Below, piece by piece: positions 31,081 to 42,526 of a stretch of DNA of 64,000 nucleotides. The stretch comes from Ascarosepion bandense. Taxonomy: Eukaryota; Mollusca; Cephalopoda; Sepiida; Sepiidae. The notes under the pieces were generated by a model. It was given only the letters and a program-made list of their open reading frames with translations. It had not been told where the DNA came from and searched no databases. Position numbers and translations under genes: made by a program. The stretch lies in NCBI GenBank assembly GCA_037127315.1, contig JBBBDQ010001124.1:1102501-1166500 (forward strand), in the 5' to 3' direction. Position 1 is the first letter of the stretch; each line of letters opens with the position of its first letter.

Positions 31081-32214
31081 AAATTACTTTTCACTTTTGC
31101 TCCTTTCTCTACTGGTTCTTCTGTGAGCTCATTCTTTTCTTTTCTTTGTTTCTTTCTTCACTTTTTCACTCTTTTTCTTTTAATCAGTCTTTTTTCTTTT
31201 TTTTTTTTGTCTATTCATGTCTGTTTTCATCTTTATTTTCTTTGACATTTTTTTGTTTTCATTCTTTTCTCTCTTTCATTTTTCTCTCTTATTTTGAATC
31301 CCTTTTCTTTTACTCTTTCATTTTTCTTTTTTCTCCTTAATCTCTTTTGTTTTTCTCTCATTTTCTTCTCTCTCTCTTTTTTAATCCCTTTTCTTTTACT
31401 CTCTCTTTCATTTTCTTCTTCTTTTCTTAATCACTTTTCTTAATCTGTTTTTCACTCTCTTATTTTTCTCTCATTTTCTTCTCTCTCTTTTTAATCCCTT
31501 TTACTCTCTCTTTCATTTTCTCTTTCTCTTTTTTAATCCCTTTTCTTTTACTCTTTCATTTTCTCTTTCTCTTTTTTAATCACTTTTCTTAATCTCTTTA
31601 TTTCACTCTCTCTCTCTCATTTTTCTCCTCTCTCTTTTTTAAACGCTTTTTTCTTTCTTTCATTTTCTCCTCTTTTTAATCACTTTTCTTAATCTCATTT
31701 TTTCACTCTTTCTTATTTTCTTCTCTTTTTTAATCCATTTTTTTACTCTCTCTTTCATTTTCTCCTTTTTCTTTTTTTAAACACTTTTTTTTAAACACTT
31801 TTCTTAATTGCTTTATTTCACTCTCTCTCTTATTTTTCTCTCATTTTCTTCTCTCTCAGTTTTAATCCCTTTTCTTTCTTTCACTAACTTCTTTTTCAAT
31901 TTTAAACTATTACTTTGCTTCAAGGTGACTCAAACTTCTGTATTTTATTAACTCTTTTTCCCCATCATTTGCATATTAATCACTTTTCTGAATTCTTTTT
32001 TTCACTCACTCTCTCTCTCTTATTTTTCTCTCATTTTATCCTCTCTCTTTTTTAATCCCTTTTCTTTTACTCTTTCACTTGTTTTCTTCCTTGCATTCTT
32101 TCTTCTCTCTTTCTCTCTTTAAACTATTCATTTTTACTTCTTTACCTTTCTTCTCTCTTTGAATTTAAATTATCCCTTTCTTCTCTGCTTAAATTAATTA
32201 CTGCTTTCTCTCTT
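31081..32214 (+). repeat. pyrimidine-rich low-complexity block
   Basis: Almost only C and T on the plus strand, with recurring TTTTTAATCCCTTTTCTTTT and TTAATCACTTTTCTTAAT motifs and a short non-repetitive break near 31915-31975. Long frames encoding F, L and S runs are artefacts of composition. Confidence 0.9.
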
Positions 32215-33480
32215 TTCCTTCTCTCTCTCTCTCTCTCTTTAAATTATTAGTTTTTTTCTGTCTTTTCCTTCTCTCTCTCTCTCTCTTTAAATTATTAGTT
32301 TCTTTCTGTCTTTTTCTTCTCTCTCTCTTGAAATTATTAGTTCCTTTCTGTCTTTTCCTTCTCTCTCTCTCTCTCTTTAAATTATTAGTTTTTTTCTGTC
32401 TTTTCCTTCTCTCTCTCTCTCTCTTTAAATTATTAGTTTCTTTCTGTCTTTTTCTTCTCTCTCTCTTGAAATTATTAGTTCCTTTCTGTCTTTTCCTTCT
32501 CTCTCTCTCTCTCTTGAAATTATTAGTTTCTTTCTGTTTTTTCCTTCTCTCTCTCTCTCTTTAAATTATTAGTTTCTTTCTGTTTTTTCCTTCTCTCTTT
32601 CTCTCTTTAAATTGTTAGTTTCTTTCTGTTCTCTCTCTCTCTCTCTCTCTTTAAATTATTAGTTTCTTTCTGTCTTTTCCTTCTCTCTCTCTTGAAATTA
32701 TTAGTTTCTTTCTGTCTTTTTCTTCTCTCTCTCTTGAAATTATTAGTTTCTTTCTCTCTTTCTTCTCTCTCTCTCTCTCTTTAAATTATTAGTTTTTTTC
32801 TGTCTTTTCCTTCTCTCTCTCTCTCTCTTTAAATTATTAGTTTCTTTCTGTCTTTTTCTTCTCTCTCTCTTTAAATTCTTAGTTTCTTTCTGTCTTTTTC
32901 TTCTCTCTCTCTCTTGAAATTATTAGTTTCTTTGTTTTTTCCTTCTCTCTCTCTCTCTCTTTAAATTATTAATTTCTTTCTGTCTTTTCCTTCTCTCTCT
33001 CTCTCTCTTTAAATTATTAGTTTCTTTCTGTCTTTTCCTTCTCTCTCTCTTGAAATTATTAGTTTCTTTCTGTCTTTTCCTTCTCTCTCTCTCTCTCTTT
33101 AAATTATTAGTTTCTTTCTGTTTTTTCCTTCTCTCTCTCTCTCTCTTGAAATTATTAGTTTCTTTCTGTCTTTTCCTTCTCTCTCTCTCTCTCTCTTTAA
33201 ATTATTAGTTTCTTTCTGTTCTTTTTCCTCTCTCTCTCTCTCTCTTTAAATTATTAGTTTCTTTCTGTCTTTTCCTTCTCTCTCTCTCTCTCTTTAAATT
33301 GTTAGTTTCTTTCTGTTTTTCCTTCTCTCTCTCTCTTCTTTAAATTATTAGTTTCTTTCTGTCTTTTCCTTCTCTCTCTCTTGAAATTATTAGTTTCTTT
33401 CTGTCTTTTCCTTCTCTCTCTCTTGAAATTATTAGTTTCTTTCTGTCTTTTCCTTCTCTCTCTCTTTAAATTATTCATTT
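32215..33480 (+). repeat. tandem satellite, unit about 60 bp
   Basis: Around 20 units of a CT dinucleotide run of variable length, then TTTAAATTATTAGTTTCTTT, then CTGTCTTTTCCTT. Unit length varies with the CT run. Some units read TTGAAATT instead of TTTAAATT, and these variants alternate in blocks, suggesting higher-order duplication. Confidence 0.9.
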
Positions 33481-34271
33481 TTCCTTCTCTCTCTTCTCTC
33501 TCTCTCTCTCTCTCTTTGAATTAAAATTATTTTCTTCTCTTGATCTCTTTGAATTTGAATTATTATTAATTTCTGTTTTCTTTCTTCAAATTATTAATTT
33601 CTTTTCACCTTTCTCTTTAAATTAATTTCTTTTTTATCTCTTGCTCTTTCAATTTTAATTTCTTTCTTTCATCTATCTCCCTTTAGATTTAAATTATTCA
33701 TTTCTTTCTCTTTACTTTTTTCTCTAAATTAAATTTATTCATTTCTTTCTTTCTCCTCTTTCACTCTTTGAATTATCAATTTCTTTCTTTCTTTCTTGTT
33801 GAACTTGTTATTAAATTATTAATTTCTTTCTTTTTTCAAATTTAAATTAATTTAATTCTTTATTCTCTCTCTCTCTCTCTTCCTCTCTCTTTAGCTTTTT
33901 AATTTCTATCTTTCGTTTATTTCTCTATAAATTTAAATTTTTTATTTTTATCTTTTTTTCTCTCTCTCTTTAAAGTTAAATTATGAATTTTGTCTCTCTC
34001 TCTTTTTTTGAATTCAAATTAATTTCTTGCTTTCTTTCTTTCTTCTCTCTCTCTCTCTCTTTGAATATAAATTTCTTTCTTTCATCTCTCTCTCTCTCTT
34101 TAAATTAATTTATTAATTTATTTTCTTTCTTTCTGAATTTAAATTATTGTCTTTCTTTTTATCTCTTGTTTGAATTTAAATTATTAATTTCTATCTTAAC
34201 TCTCTCTCTCTCTCCTTAAATTTACATAATTAATTGCATGCTTTCTTTCTTTTCCTTTGCATTTGAATGAT

Positions 34272-34316
<45 letters not shown>

Positions 34317-34800
34317 TTGAATTTAAATTATTAATTTCTTGCTTTCCCTCTTTCTTCTCTCTCTCATTTAAAATTTTTATTTTTTTTCTATCTTTCTTCT
34401 CTCTCTATCATTAAATTTAAATTATTTCTTTCTTTCTTTCTTTCTTCACTCACTCTGTCTCTTTAAATTCTTTCTTGCTTTCTTTTCTTTCCTTTTTATA
34501 TCACTCTCTCTCTCTCTTTAAGTTTAAATTATTAATTTTTTGCTTTCTTTATATCTTTCTCTCTCTCTCTCTCACTCTTTTTGAATTTAAATTATTAATT
34601 TCTTTCTTATTTTCTTTCTTTAAATTTAAATTAATTTCTTTTTCTTTCTCACTAAATTTAAATTAATTTCTTTTTTCTCTCTCTAAATGTAAATTAATAT
34701 CTTTCTTTATTCACTCTTTGAATTTAAATTATAAATTTCTTGCTTTCTTTTCTTTTTCTTTCACTTTCTTTAAATTTAGCTTATTAATTTCTTTCTTTTT
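33481..34800 (+). repeat. degenerate CT/AAATTATTAATTTCTT satellite
   Basis: Loose repeats of a TTTAAATTATTAATTTCTTT core with interspersed CT runs; the longest pure CT run is near 34275-34312. An older, less regular version of the arrays on both sides. Confidence 0.85.
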
Positions 34801-34802
34801 TT

Positions 34803-35290
34803 TTTTTAATCATTTCACCCCAAGCAAGGCATTGCACTGCTACTATTGCGCTTGGGGCTATATAGGGGAAGGTAAATAGAAAGAGTGGTTAGATATAGGA
34901 AATGTCAGAAGCGGGGGTGATAGATAGATAGATAGATGAGGATGGGAAGAGTGTTTGAAAGAATGGAAGCGAGTTAGTGTGTTAGGAGGTGTCTATTGAC
35001 CTTACATTTAAACTCCTGGAGATTGTAGCCGTCGGGGAAGCAGTCATGTGGAAGGGAATTCCATAGTCGGGAAGTACGAGAAAAGAAACTGTTGGAGTAG
35101 AAGTTGTGGTTGCATTTTATCGGTTTCACTGTAAAAGGGTGGGATCTAGTTGCTAGTCTAGTATCTCGTGCAAATTCGAACCTAGAGGGCACCAGTGATC
35201 TAAGTTCATCGGAGCAGAAGCCATGGAAGTATTTATAAAAGAGACACAGGGAAGCCACGTCGCACCGGTGAGAGAGAGACTGCAGGCGGT
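34803..35290 (-). mobile_element. LINE-A, 5'-truncated, inside the CT block
   Basis: Frame 34974-35258 reads MASLCLFYKYFHGFCSDELR, TRLATRSHPFTVKPIKC, FFSRTSRLWNSLP and FKCKVNRHLL, one of the least damaged C-terminal ends here. Tail AATCATTTCACCCCAAGCAA at the left. Its truncated 5' end lies in CTCTCTCTC text, like the surrounding satellite. Confidence 0.88.
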
Positions 35291-35463
35291 CTTTTTTTTT
35301 TCTTCTCTTTCTCTCTCTTTAAATTTAAATTTAAATTATTCATTCCATGCTTTCTTACACTTCTCACTCTCTCTTTGAATATAAATTTTTAATTTCTTTC
35401 TTTCATCTCTCTCTCCTTATCTTAAAATTTAAATCGTTAATTTCTTGTTTCATTTCTATCACT
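35291..35463 (+). repeat. CT/AAATT satellite between divergent LINE ends
   Basis: About 170 bp of the same satellite as the flanks. Confidence 0.8.
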
Positions 35464-36000
35464 CTCTCACCGGCGTGATGTGGCTTCCCTGTGCCTCTTC
35501 TACAAGTACTTTCATGGCTTCTGCTCCGATGAACTTAGAGCACTGGTGCCGCCTAAGCAGGAATTTACACGAGATACTAGATTAGCAACTAGGTCCCACC
35601 CTTTTACAGTTAAGATAAGATGTAACCGTAAATTCTACTCCAACAACTTCTTTTCTCGCGCTTCCTGCCTGTGGAACTCCCTTCCACAAGTCTGCTTTCC
35701 CGACAGCTACAATCTCCAGGTGTTTAAATGTAGGGTCAATAGACACCTCCTATCACACTAACTCCCAACTATTCTCACAACACTCTCATCTACCCAACCC
35801 TCATTCTCGGTATCCTTACCCGCCTATCACACACCCTCTGTCATTTCCTATATTTAACCATTCTCGGTATCCCTACCTGCCTATCACCCACCCTCTGACA
35901 TTTCCTATATTTAATCATCCTTTCTCCACTCTATGTAGCCCCCTGCGCAGTAGTGGCAGTGACATGCCTTGCTCGGGGTGAAACGCTTATAAAAAATAAA
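35464..36000 (+). mobile_element. LINE-A, 5'-truncated, inside the CT block
   Basis: Frame 35480-35761 reads MASLCLFYKYFHGFCSDELR, TRLATRSHPFTVKIRCN, SCLWNSLPQVCFPDSYNLQ and CRVNRHLLSH. The 3' region holds a local duplication of CCACCCTCTGACATTTCCTA text and ends GCTCGGGGTGAAACGCTTAT. It is divergent to the copy at 34803 and truncated at nearly the same residue. Confidence 0.88.
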
Positions 36001-37079
36001 ATCTTTCTTCACTCTCAAAATTTAAATTATGAATTTCTTTTTCTTCTTTCTCTATGAAATTAAATTATCAATTTTTTACTTTTTTTAAAAATTTAATCAT
36101 TAATTTCTTTCTTATTTTCTTTCGGCTCTCTCTTCCTCTCTTTAAATTTCTCTCTTCCTCTCTTTAAATTTAAATTATGAACTTCTTGTTTCCTTTTTTC
36201 TTTTTTTTTTTACTTACTTTCATTCTTTCTTTCTCACAAATTATTAATTTCCTGTTTTCTTTTTTTTTTTTTTTACTTACTTTCATTCTTTCTTTCTCAC
36301 AAATTATTAATTTCCTGTTTTCTCTCTTAACTTTTTCTCTCTCTATCAGTTTAAATTTGAATTATTAATTTCTTGCTTTATTCCTTTAATTCTTTCTTCT
36401 CTCACTCTCTCTTTTTGAATTTTAATTAATTTCTTTTTTTTCTTCTCACTGTCTTTAAATTGAAATTATTTATTTCATGCATTCTTTCTTTTTGTCTCTT
36501 TCCATTTGAACGATCAATATCTTTTTCTCGTTCCCTTTGAATTTAAACTATTAATTTTTTGCTTTCTTTCTTTCTCTCTCATTTTAAATTATTTTCTTTC
36601 TGTCTTTCTTTTTTTTCTCTCTCTTTCTTTAAATCTAAAATATTAATATCTTTCTTTCATGTCTATCTTTCTTTAAATTATTAATTTACTGCTTTTTTTT
36701 TCTTTTTTCACTCTTTCTCTGTCTCTTTAAATTTGATTTTTTAATTTCTTGTTTTTTCTTTTCTATCTCTCTCTCACACTAAACGTCTTTCTTTTCTCTC
36801 ATTTTTTGAATTTAAATTATTAGTTTCTTTCTTTCTCTCTCTAAATTGAGATTATTTCTTTTTCTTCACTCTCTCTGTTATTAATTTCTTGCTTTCTATC
36901 TTTCTCTCTTTAAATTTGAATTATTAATTTCTTTTATTCTTTCTCTCTCTCTCTAAATTTAAATTATTCACTTTTTGCTTTCTTTCTTTCCTTTTTTCTT
37001 TCTCTTTGAATTTAAACCATTAATTTCTTTTTTCTCTCTTTGAATTTAAATTATTAATTTTTCTTTTCTTTCCCTTTCC
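36001..37079 (+). repeat. degenerate CT/AAATT satellite
   Basis: As 33481-34800: CTTTCTTT runs with AAATTATTAATTTCTT cores; one 60-bp duplication near 36190-36310. Confidence 0.85.
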
Positions 37080-38510
37080 CTTTAAGTTTAAATTATTTCT
37101 TTCTAAAATTTAAATTATTAATTTCTTTTTTCTTTCTAAAATTTAGATTATTAATTTCTTTTTTTCTTTCTAAAATTTGAATTATTAATTTCTTTTTTTC
37201 TTTTTAAAATTTAAATTATTAATTTCTTTTTCCTTTTTAAAATTTGAATTATTAATTTCTTTTTTTCCTTCAAAAATTTGAATTATTAATTTCTTTTTTT
37301 CCTTCAAAAATTTGAATTATTAATTTCTTTTTTCTTTCTAAAATTTAAATTATTAATTTGTTTTTACTTTCTAAAATTTAAATAATTAATTTGTTTTTTC
37401 TTTCTAAAATTTAAATAATTAATTTGTTTTTTCTTTCTAAAATTTAAATAATTAATTTGTTTTTTCTTTCTAAAATTTAAATAATTAATTTGTTTTTTCT
37501 TTCTAAAATTTAAATAATTAATTTGTTTTTTCTTTCTAAAATTTAAATAATTTGTTTCTTCTTTCTAAAATTTAAATAATTTATTTTTTTTTCTAAAATT
37601 TAAATAATTAATTATTTTCTGTCTAAAATTTAAATAAATAATTTGTTTTTTCTTTCTAAAATTTAAATAATTAATTTGTTTTTTCTTTCTAAAATTTAAA
37701 TAATTTCTTTTTCTTTCTAAAATTTAAATAATTAATTTGTTTTTTTCTTTCTAAAATTTAAATAATTAATTTGTTTTTTCTTTCTAAAATTTAAATTATT
37801 AATTTCTTTTTCTTTCTAAAATTTAAATAATTAATTTGTTTTTTCTTTCTAAAATTTAAATAATTAATTTGTTTTTTCTTTCTAAAACTTAAATAATTAA
37901 TTTGTTTTTTCTTTCTATAATTTAAATAATTAATTTGTTTTTTCTTTCTAAAATTTAAATAATTAATTTCTTTTTCTTTCTAAAATTTAAATAATTAATT
38001 TGTTTTTTCTTTCTAAAATTTAAATAATTAATTTGTTTTTTCTTTCTAAAATTTAAATTATTAATTTCTTTTTCTTTCTAAAATTTAAATAATTAATTTG
38101 TTTTTTCTTTCTAAAATTTAAATAATTAATTTGTTTTTTCTTTCTAAAACTTAAATAATTAATTTGTTTTTTCTTTCTATAATTTAAATAATTAATTTGT
38201 TTTTTCTTTCTAAAATTTAAATAATTAATTTCTTTTTCTTTCTAAAATTTAAATAATTAATTTGTTTTTTTTCTAAAATTTAAATAATTAATTTGTTTTT
38301 TCTATCTAAAATTTAAATAATTTGTTTTTTCTTTCTAAAATTTAAATAATTTGTTTTTTCTTTCTAAAATTTAAATAATTTGTTTTTTCTTTCTAAAATT
38401 TAAATAATTTCTTTTTTCTTTCTAAAATTTAAATAATTTCTTTTTTCTTTCTAAAATTTAAATAATTTCTTTTTTTCTTTCTAAAATTTAAATAATTAAT
38501 TTCTTTTTTC
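37080..38510 (+). repeat. 33-bp tandem satellite
   Basis: More than 35 units built from TCTAAAATTTAAATAATTAA followed by TTTGTTTTTTCTT, with shorter units lacking AATTAA in the last 250 bp. A block of several units near 37770-37930 recurs near 38040-38220 with the same variant order, indicating block duplication. Confidence 0.92.
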
Positions 38511-38890
38511 TTTCACTCTCTCTTTAAATTTAAATGCTCAATTACTTGCTTTCTTTCTTTATTCCTTAACTCTCTCTGCCTCTTTAAATTATTATTATTA
38601 ATTTTTTTTATTTTTTTCGTTTCTCTCTTTCTCACTTTAAATTCTTAATTTCTTTTTTTAAAACTTCTTTTTTCTCTATCCTCTTCAAATTTATTTTGCT
38701 TATAGCCAGCTTCTCGAAATCTTAAAGAGTAAAAATGATCTCTTTACTCTTTTATAACAAATACTAATTCTGTCAGTAGTAATGATGCTGGCGAATATTC
38801 TCTGATTTCTGGAACAAAATGATCATGACACATAGAAAATTATTTGAAAATGAAAAAGCATTCCATAGCAAAAAGACACATTGAAACACC
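38511..38890. other. end of CT block and unique spacer
   Basis: CT-rich until about 38700, then unremarkable sequence to the next LINE. Confidence 0.5.
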
Positions 38891-38891
38891 A

Positions 38892-39475
38892 ATTCGGGTG
38901 CCCCTGCTATCCACCTAGGTGTCCTTGACAAAATACAACAAAAAATCTGTAATGTGATCGATCCCGACTTGGCAGCTCGAATACAGTCAATTTCTCACTG
39001 GCGCAATGTGGCTTCCCTGTGTCTTTTCTACAAATACTTTCATGGCTTCTGTTTCGATGAACTTGGCTCACTGGTGCTCCCTATATATAAATTTTCTCAA
39101 GTCACAAGATTAGCAACGAGGTCCCACCCTTTTACTGTGAAACCAATAAAATATAAAATCAATTCTACTCCATCAGCTTCTTTTCTCACACTTCCTGCCT
39201 CTGGAATTCACTTCTGTTTACTTGCTTTCCTGACAGCTATAATCTCCAAGAATTTAAATGTAAAGTCAATCTCCTATCTCACTAACCTGCATCCTTTCTC
39301 TCATGCTCTTTTCTTTGTCTACTCCACTCTCATCAGTATTCTCATCCTTGTCTTACCCGCTTCCTGACACCCCTTATAACCTGTAACTCTTCTCATAACT
39401 TTCCTCCTATGTAACCCCCCCCCCCCCGCAAAACAGTGGCAGTAAAATGCCTTGCTTGTGGCGATATGAAAAAAA
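38892..39475 (+). pseudogene. LINE-A C-terminal region and 3' end
   Basis: Frame 38954-39367 reads MIDPDLAARIQSISHWRNVA, SLCLFYKYFHGFCFDELG and TRLATRSHPFTVKPIKYK before a frameshift. The 3' part includes a C-run at about 39417 and ends CTTGCTTGTGGCGATATGAA. 5' truncated, so it lacks all catalytic motifs. Confidence 0.85.
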
Positions 39476-39690
39476 ATCACCAAAGTTAAGCAACATCACA
39501 CCTGATTAGGACTTAAATGAGTAACCGCTTAGGAACTGGACTAATGTAGGCTAATTAATATCAGTAAATTATTATTATCAGCAAAATATTTTTACAATCT
39601 ACAAATATTTTCTGGCTTTAAATAAAAAGGTTGATAAGCCATTAAAAACAAATCAATCACTACCAAATAAGCACAATGCTGGAGAAATGA
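39476..39690 (+). mobile_element. 5S rRNA-derived SINE, 5'-truncated copy
   Basis: ATCACCAAAGTTAAGCAAC, CCTGATTAGGACTTAAATGA and GTAACCGCTTAGGAACTGG, with a TGTAGGCT ending, follow the 3' two thirds of 5S rRNA. The body TACAAATATTTTCTGGC and AAGGTTGATAAGCCATTAAA matches that of the copy at 24581, without the S1 interruption. It begins directly after a LINE-A tail. Confidence 0.8.
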
Positions 39691-39779
39691 AATAATTTAA
39701 TCCTGCTGGCACTGATATTTGGCATATAAAAGTTATTAGGATATGTAGGATAAATAGCAGTTGAACCCTCAGTTGAAGA

Positions 39780-40445
39780 CGGGAAATAAGAATGTCTATA
39801 CTATGAGGGCAAGTTGGATAGATAACAGTTGATATTAGACTTAAAGAGAATACTTAAAAAGAGGAGGTAAGAAATGCTTATGATGAGGATATGTATGATG
39901 GAAAATAGTTGAGTTTAGACTGGAAGAGGGGAAGTAAGTAGTGCATATTGTGAGGATATGTGGGATAGATAAGGATTGGCCTAGGTTTGAAGAAGGGAAG
40001 TAAGAAGTGCATATTATGAGGATATGTGGGATAGATAAGGATTGGCCTAGGTTTGAAGAAGGGAAGTAAGAAGTGCATATTATGAGGATATGTGGGATAG
40101 ATAAGGATTGGCCTAGGCTTGAAGAAGGGAAGCAAGAAGTGCATATTATGAGGATATGTGGGATAGATAAGGATTGGCCTAGGCTTGAAGAAGGGAAGCA
40201 AGAAGTGCATATTATGAGGATATGTGGGATAGATAAGGATTGGCCTAGGTTTGAAGAAGGGAAGGGTAAGAAGTGCATATTATGAGGATATGTGGGATAG
40301 ATAAGGATTGGCCTAGGTTTGAAGAAGGGATGTAAGAAGTGCATATTATGAGGATATGTGGGATAGATAAGGATTGGCCTAGGTTTGAAGAAGGGAAGTA
40401 AGAAGTGCATATTATGAGGATATGTGGGATAGATCCTAGAATTGA
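39780..40445. repeat. 66-bp minisatellite
   Basis: About eight regular units of AAGAAGTGCATATTATGAGG, ATATGTGGGATAGATAAGG and ATTGGCCTAGGTTTGAAG, with degenerate units at both edges. Because 66 is a multiple of three, open frames run through on both strands; the longest minus-strand one is 210 codons and repeats YPTYPHNMHFL. A 2-base insertion near 40268 switches the frame without any stop, which argues against protein-level selection. Confidence 0.9.
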
Positions 40446-40654
40446 AGAGGTAAAAGTCGTAGTGATTTGGCAACTTTTTGTTTGGGAGTTTTTTTCACCA
40501 AAGTAACAGATTCTAATAGATTTTTTCTTGTTTTTCCCACCTCTAGAACTCTCTTCCAATTTCTTGCTTCTTAGCCATCATCTGTCTTCCTGAATGCTTT
40601 CCTTTTATTGTCCTTTCTTCTCATTAAATTCTTCTTATTCTCTTGCATTCCCAG
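40446..40654 (+). mobile_element. LINE-A scrap
   Basis: At about 40530-40580 TTTCCCACCTCTAGAACTCT matches the LWNSLP codon region. The remainder is unclear. Confidence 0.45.
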
Positions 40655-41060
40655 TATTTCTTAGGTATGTTGATAAACTAAATCCTACACAAAAGCCTCT
40701 GATTGGGAAGTTTTTTAGCAGGATGGAACCTAATTTAAATATTGTTCCCAGGTTCACCCTGACCCAGGTTGGTAGGACTTGTTAGGATCCCATCTATTGA
40801 CAAATAGTCAATGCTCAAAATGGGATCAAAACACAATGAAAGTGTAAAAGATTTTTTTTGTAAAAATACCAGCAAAACATTTTCATAGTAATAATAGCAA
40901 CTTATTTCTGTAAGGAAAAAGAAATATTAGCAACAATACATTTTTGTATAAAAAAACTAAATAAAATTGATTACTAATTCTCCCAAGACAATTAAATTTC
41001 CACATTAAATAACCCAAAAGGTGTTGAAGTACTGCTAAACAAACAAATGAACAAATCTAT
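40655..41060 (+). mobile_element. family C retroposon, diverged copy
   Basis: CCTCTGATTGGGAAGTTTTT, GGTTCACCCTGACCCAGG and GTTAGGATCCCATCTATTG match the family C head, with its AT-rich body after it. A LINE-A-like end (GTTAGTGGCATTATTGCTGA) follows. Confidence 0.7.
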
Positions 41061-41575
41061 TCCCAATAACCCTTGTGTGTTAGTGGCATTATTGCTGAGT
41101 AAGAAGTTAAATGATTTTTAACAAATACGATAGTAAACCCTCTGAGCCTGCTCAATTTAAAACTTTGTAAAACATATTTTTGTGCTCTCTTCCCCGTGCT
41201 AGTCTCTTCTTCTTATTGGCTGGCCAAAGCAAAAGCTTCCTTGTATAATTTTGCAAAGTAATAATAACAAAAAAACATTCTATTTTCATTTAGAATTATC
41301 CACTTGGCAATTAACACTAAAAATAGTATGAAATACAAAATTTAAAAAAAAAAAATTGGGGGTGGCCTAATAATTATGGTTGGTAGTGTATATATTCAAC
41401 AAGTGTTTTTAAATAATCAAGAATGAGTTGAAATGCTGCTAAACAAACAAATGAAAAACATCTCCAGTAATCTGTGTATCTTAGTGGTTGAGTGTGAAGT
41501 TAAAATGATTTTAAGAATACCACAGTAAACCCTCTGAGCCTGCACAATTTCAAACTTCGTATAACATATTTTTCC
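41025..41575 (+). repeat. direct duplication flanking a MITE-D fragment
   Basis: About 150 bp (from GCTGCTAAACAAACAAATGA to GTAAACCCTCTGAGCCTG) occurs at about 41030-41187 and again at 41425-41575. Between them at 41190-41393 lies a truncated MITE-D ending GGTTGGTAGTGTA. Confidence 0.75.
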
Positions 41576-41639
41576 CACCTAAATTTCTCCTGCCTGGCCT
41601 TGTGCCACACTAAACTAAGGTTAATAAACATCCTTTACA

Positions 41640-41999
41640 ATTTTTAATCGTTTCCTTTTACCATTTATCAATTTCATCTATTTTTCTTTCTTCCGTTCTT
41701 TTCTTCCCCCACCCCGCCCCCACCTTTGTTTCAATCTCCTTTTCTCAATTTCTCTCCTTTTTTTCTTCGTCACCTTCTTCTCTTCTTTCTTATCTTTCTT
41801 CTCCTCCTCTTCCCGCATCCTATTTTATCTTCTTCACTTTATTACCATCCATATTACTTGACCCACCCTATTTCCTCACATTGTGGGTTATCTTCATCAT
41901 TCCATTTCTATCATTCTTTTATCAGAAGAACTTTTTAGCTAAATAAACTCTTTCCTTTTATGCTTCTGCATTCCCTTCTTCTCTCTCTAATATTATTAT
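41640..41999 (+). repeat. pyrimidine-rich stretch
   Basis: CT-rich sequence without clear periodicity. The frame at 41726 reflects composition only. Confidence 0.6.
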
Positions 42000-42127
42000 A
42001 AATCTCATCACTGTATATCTATTTATCTATCTATATATGTAGTGATGAATATGAATATATATAATAAACCTCATCTCTCTTTCTTTCTCTCTCTCTCTCT
42101 CTATATATATATATGATAAACTTCATG

Positions 42128-42163
<36 letters not shown>

Positions 42164-42202
42164 ACTTCATGATTATATATATACATAACTATTATAAACC
42201 TC

Positions 42203-42239
<37 letters not shown>

Positions 42240-42281
42240 ATTCATGATTATATATATATATATATAACTATTATAAACCTC

Positions 42282-42326
<45 letters not shown>

Positions 42327-42482
42327 ACTTCATGATTATATATATACATATATTATAAACTTCATGATTATATATATATATATAACTATTATAAACCTCA
42401 TCACTATATATATATATATATATATATTATAAACTTCATGATATATATATATATATATATATATATAACTATTATAAACCTC

Positions 42483-42526
<44 letters not shown>
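42000..42526. repeat. TA microsatellite compound array
   Basis: TA runs separated by alternating TATAAACCTCATCACTATA and TATAAACTTCATGATTATA spacers, about ten spacers in all. Frames rich in I and Y are by-products. Confidence 0.9.

Noticed and set aside
31053..34666. Several 60-95 codon frames rich in F, L and S, resembling membrane proteins
   Set aside because: They follow from the CT-rich low-complexity sequence and share no domain; stops vary from unit to unit.
39476..39552. A functional 5S rRNA gene
   Set aside because: 5' third is missing, many changes are present in conserved positions, and it is joined to a SINE body.
39841..40473. 210-codon minus-strand frame as a repeat protein gene
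   Set aside because: It is a 66-bp minisatellite; frames are open on both strands and a 2-base shift between units changes the register without consequence.
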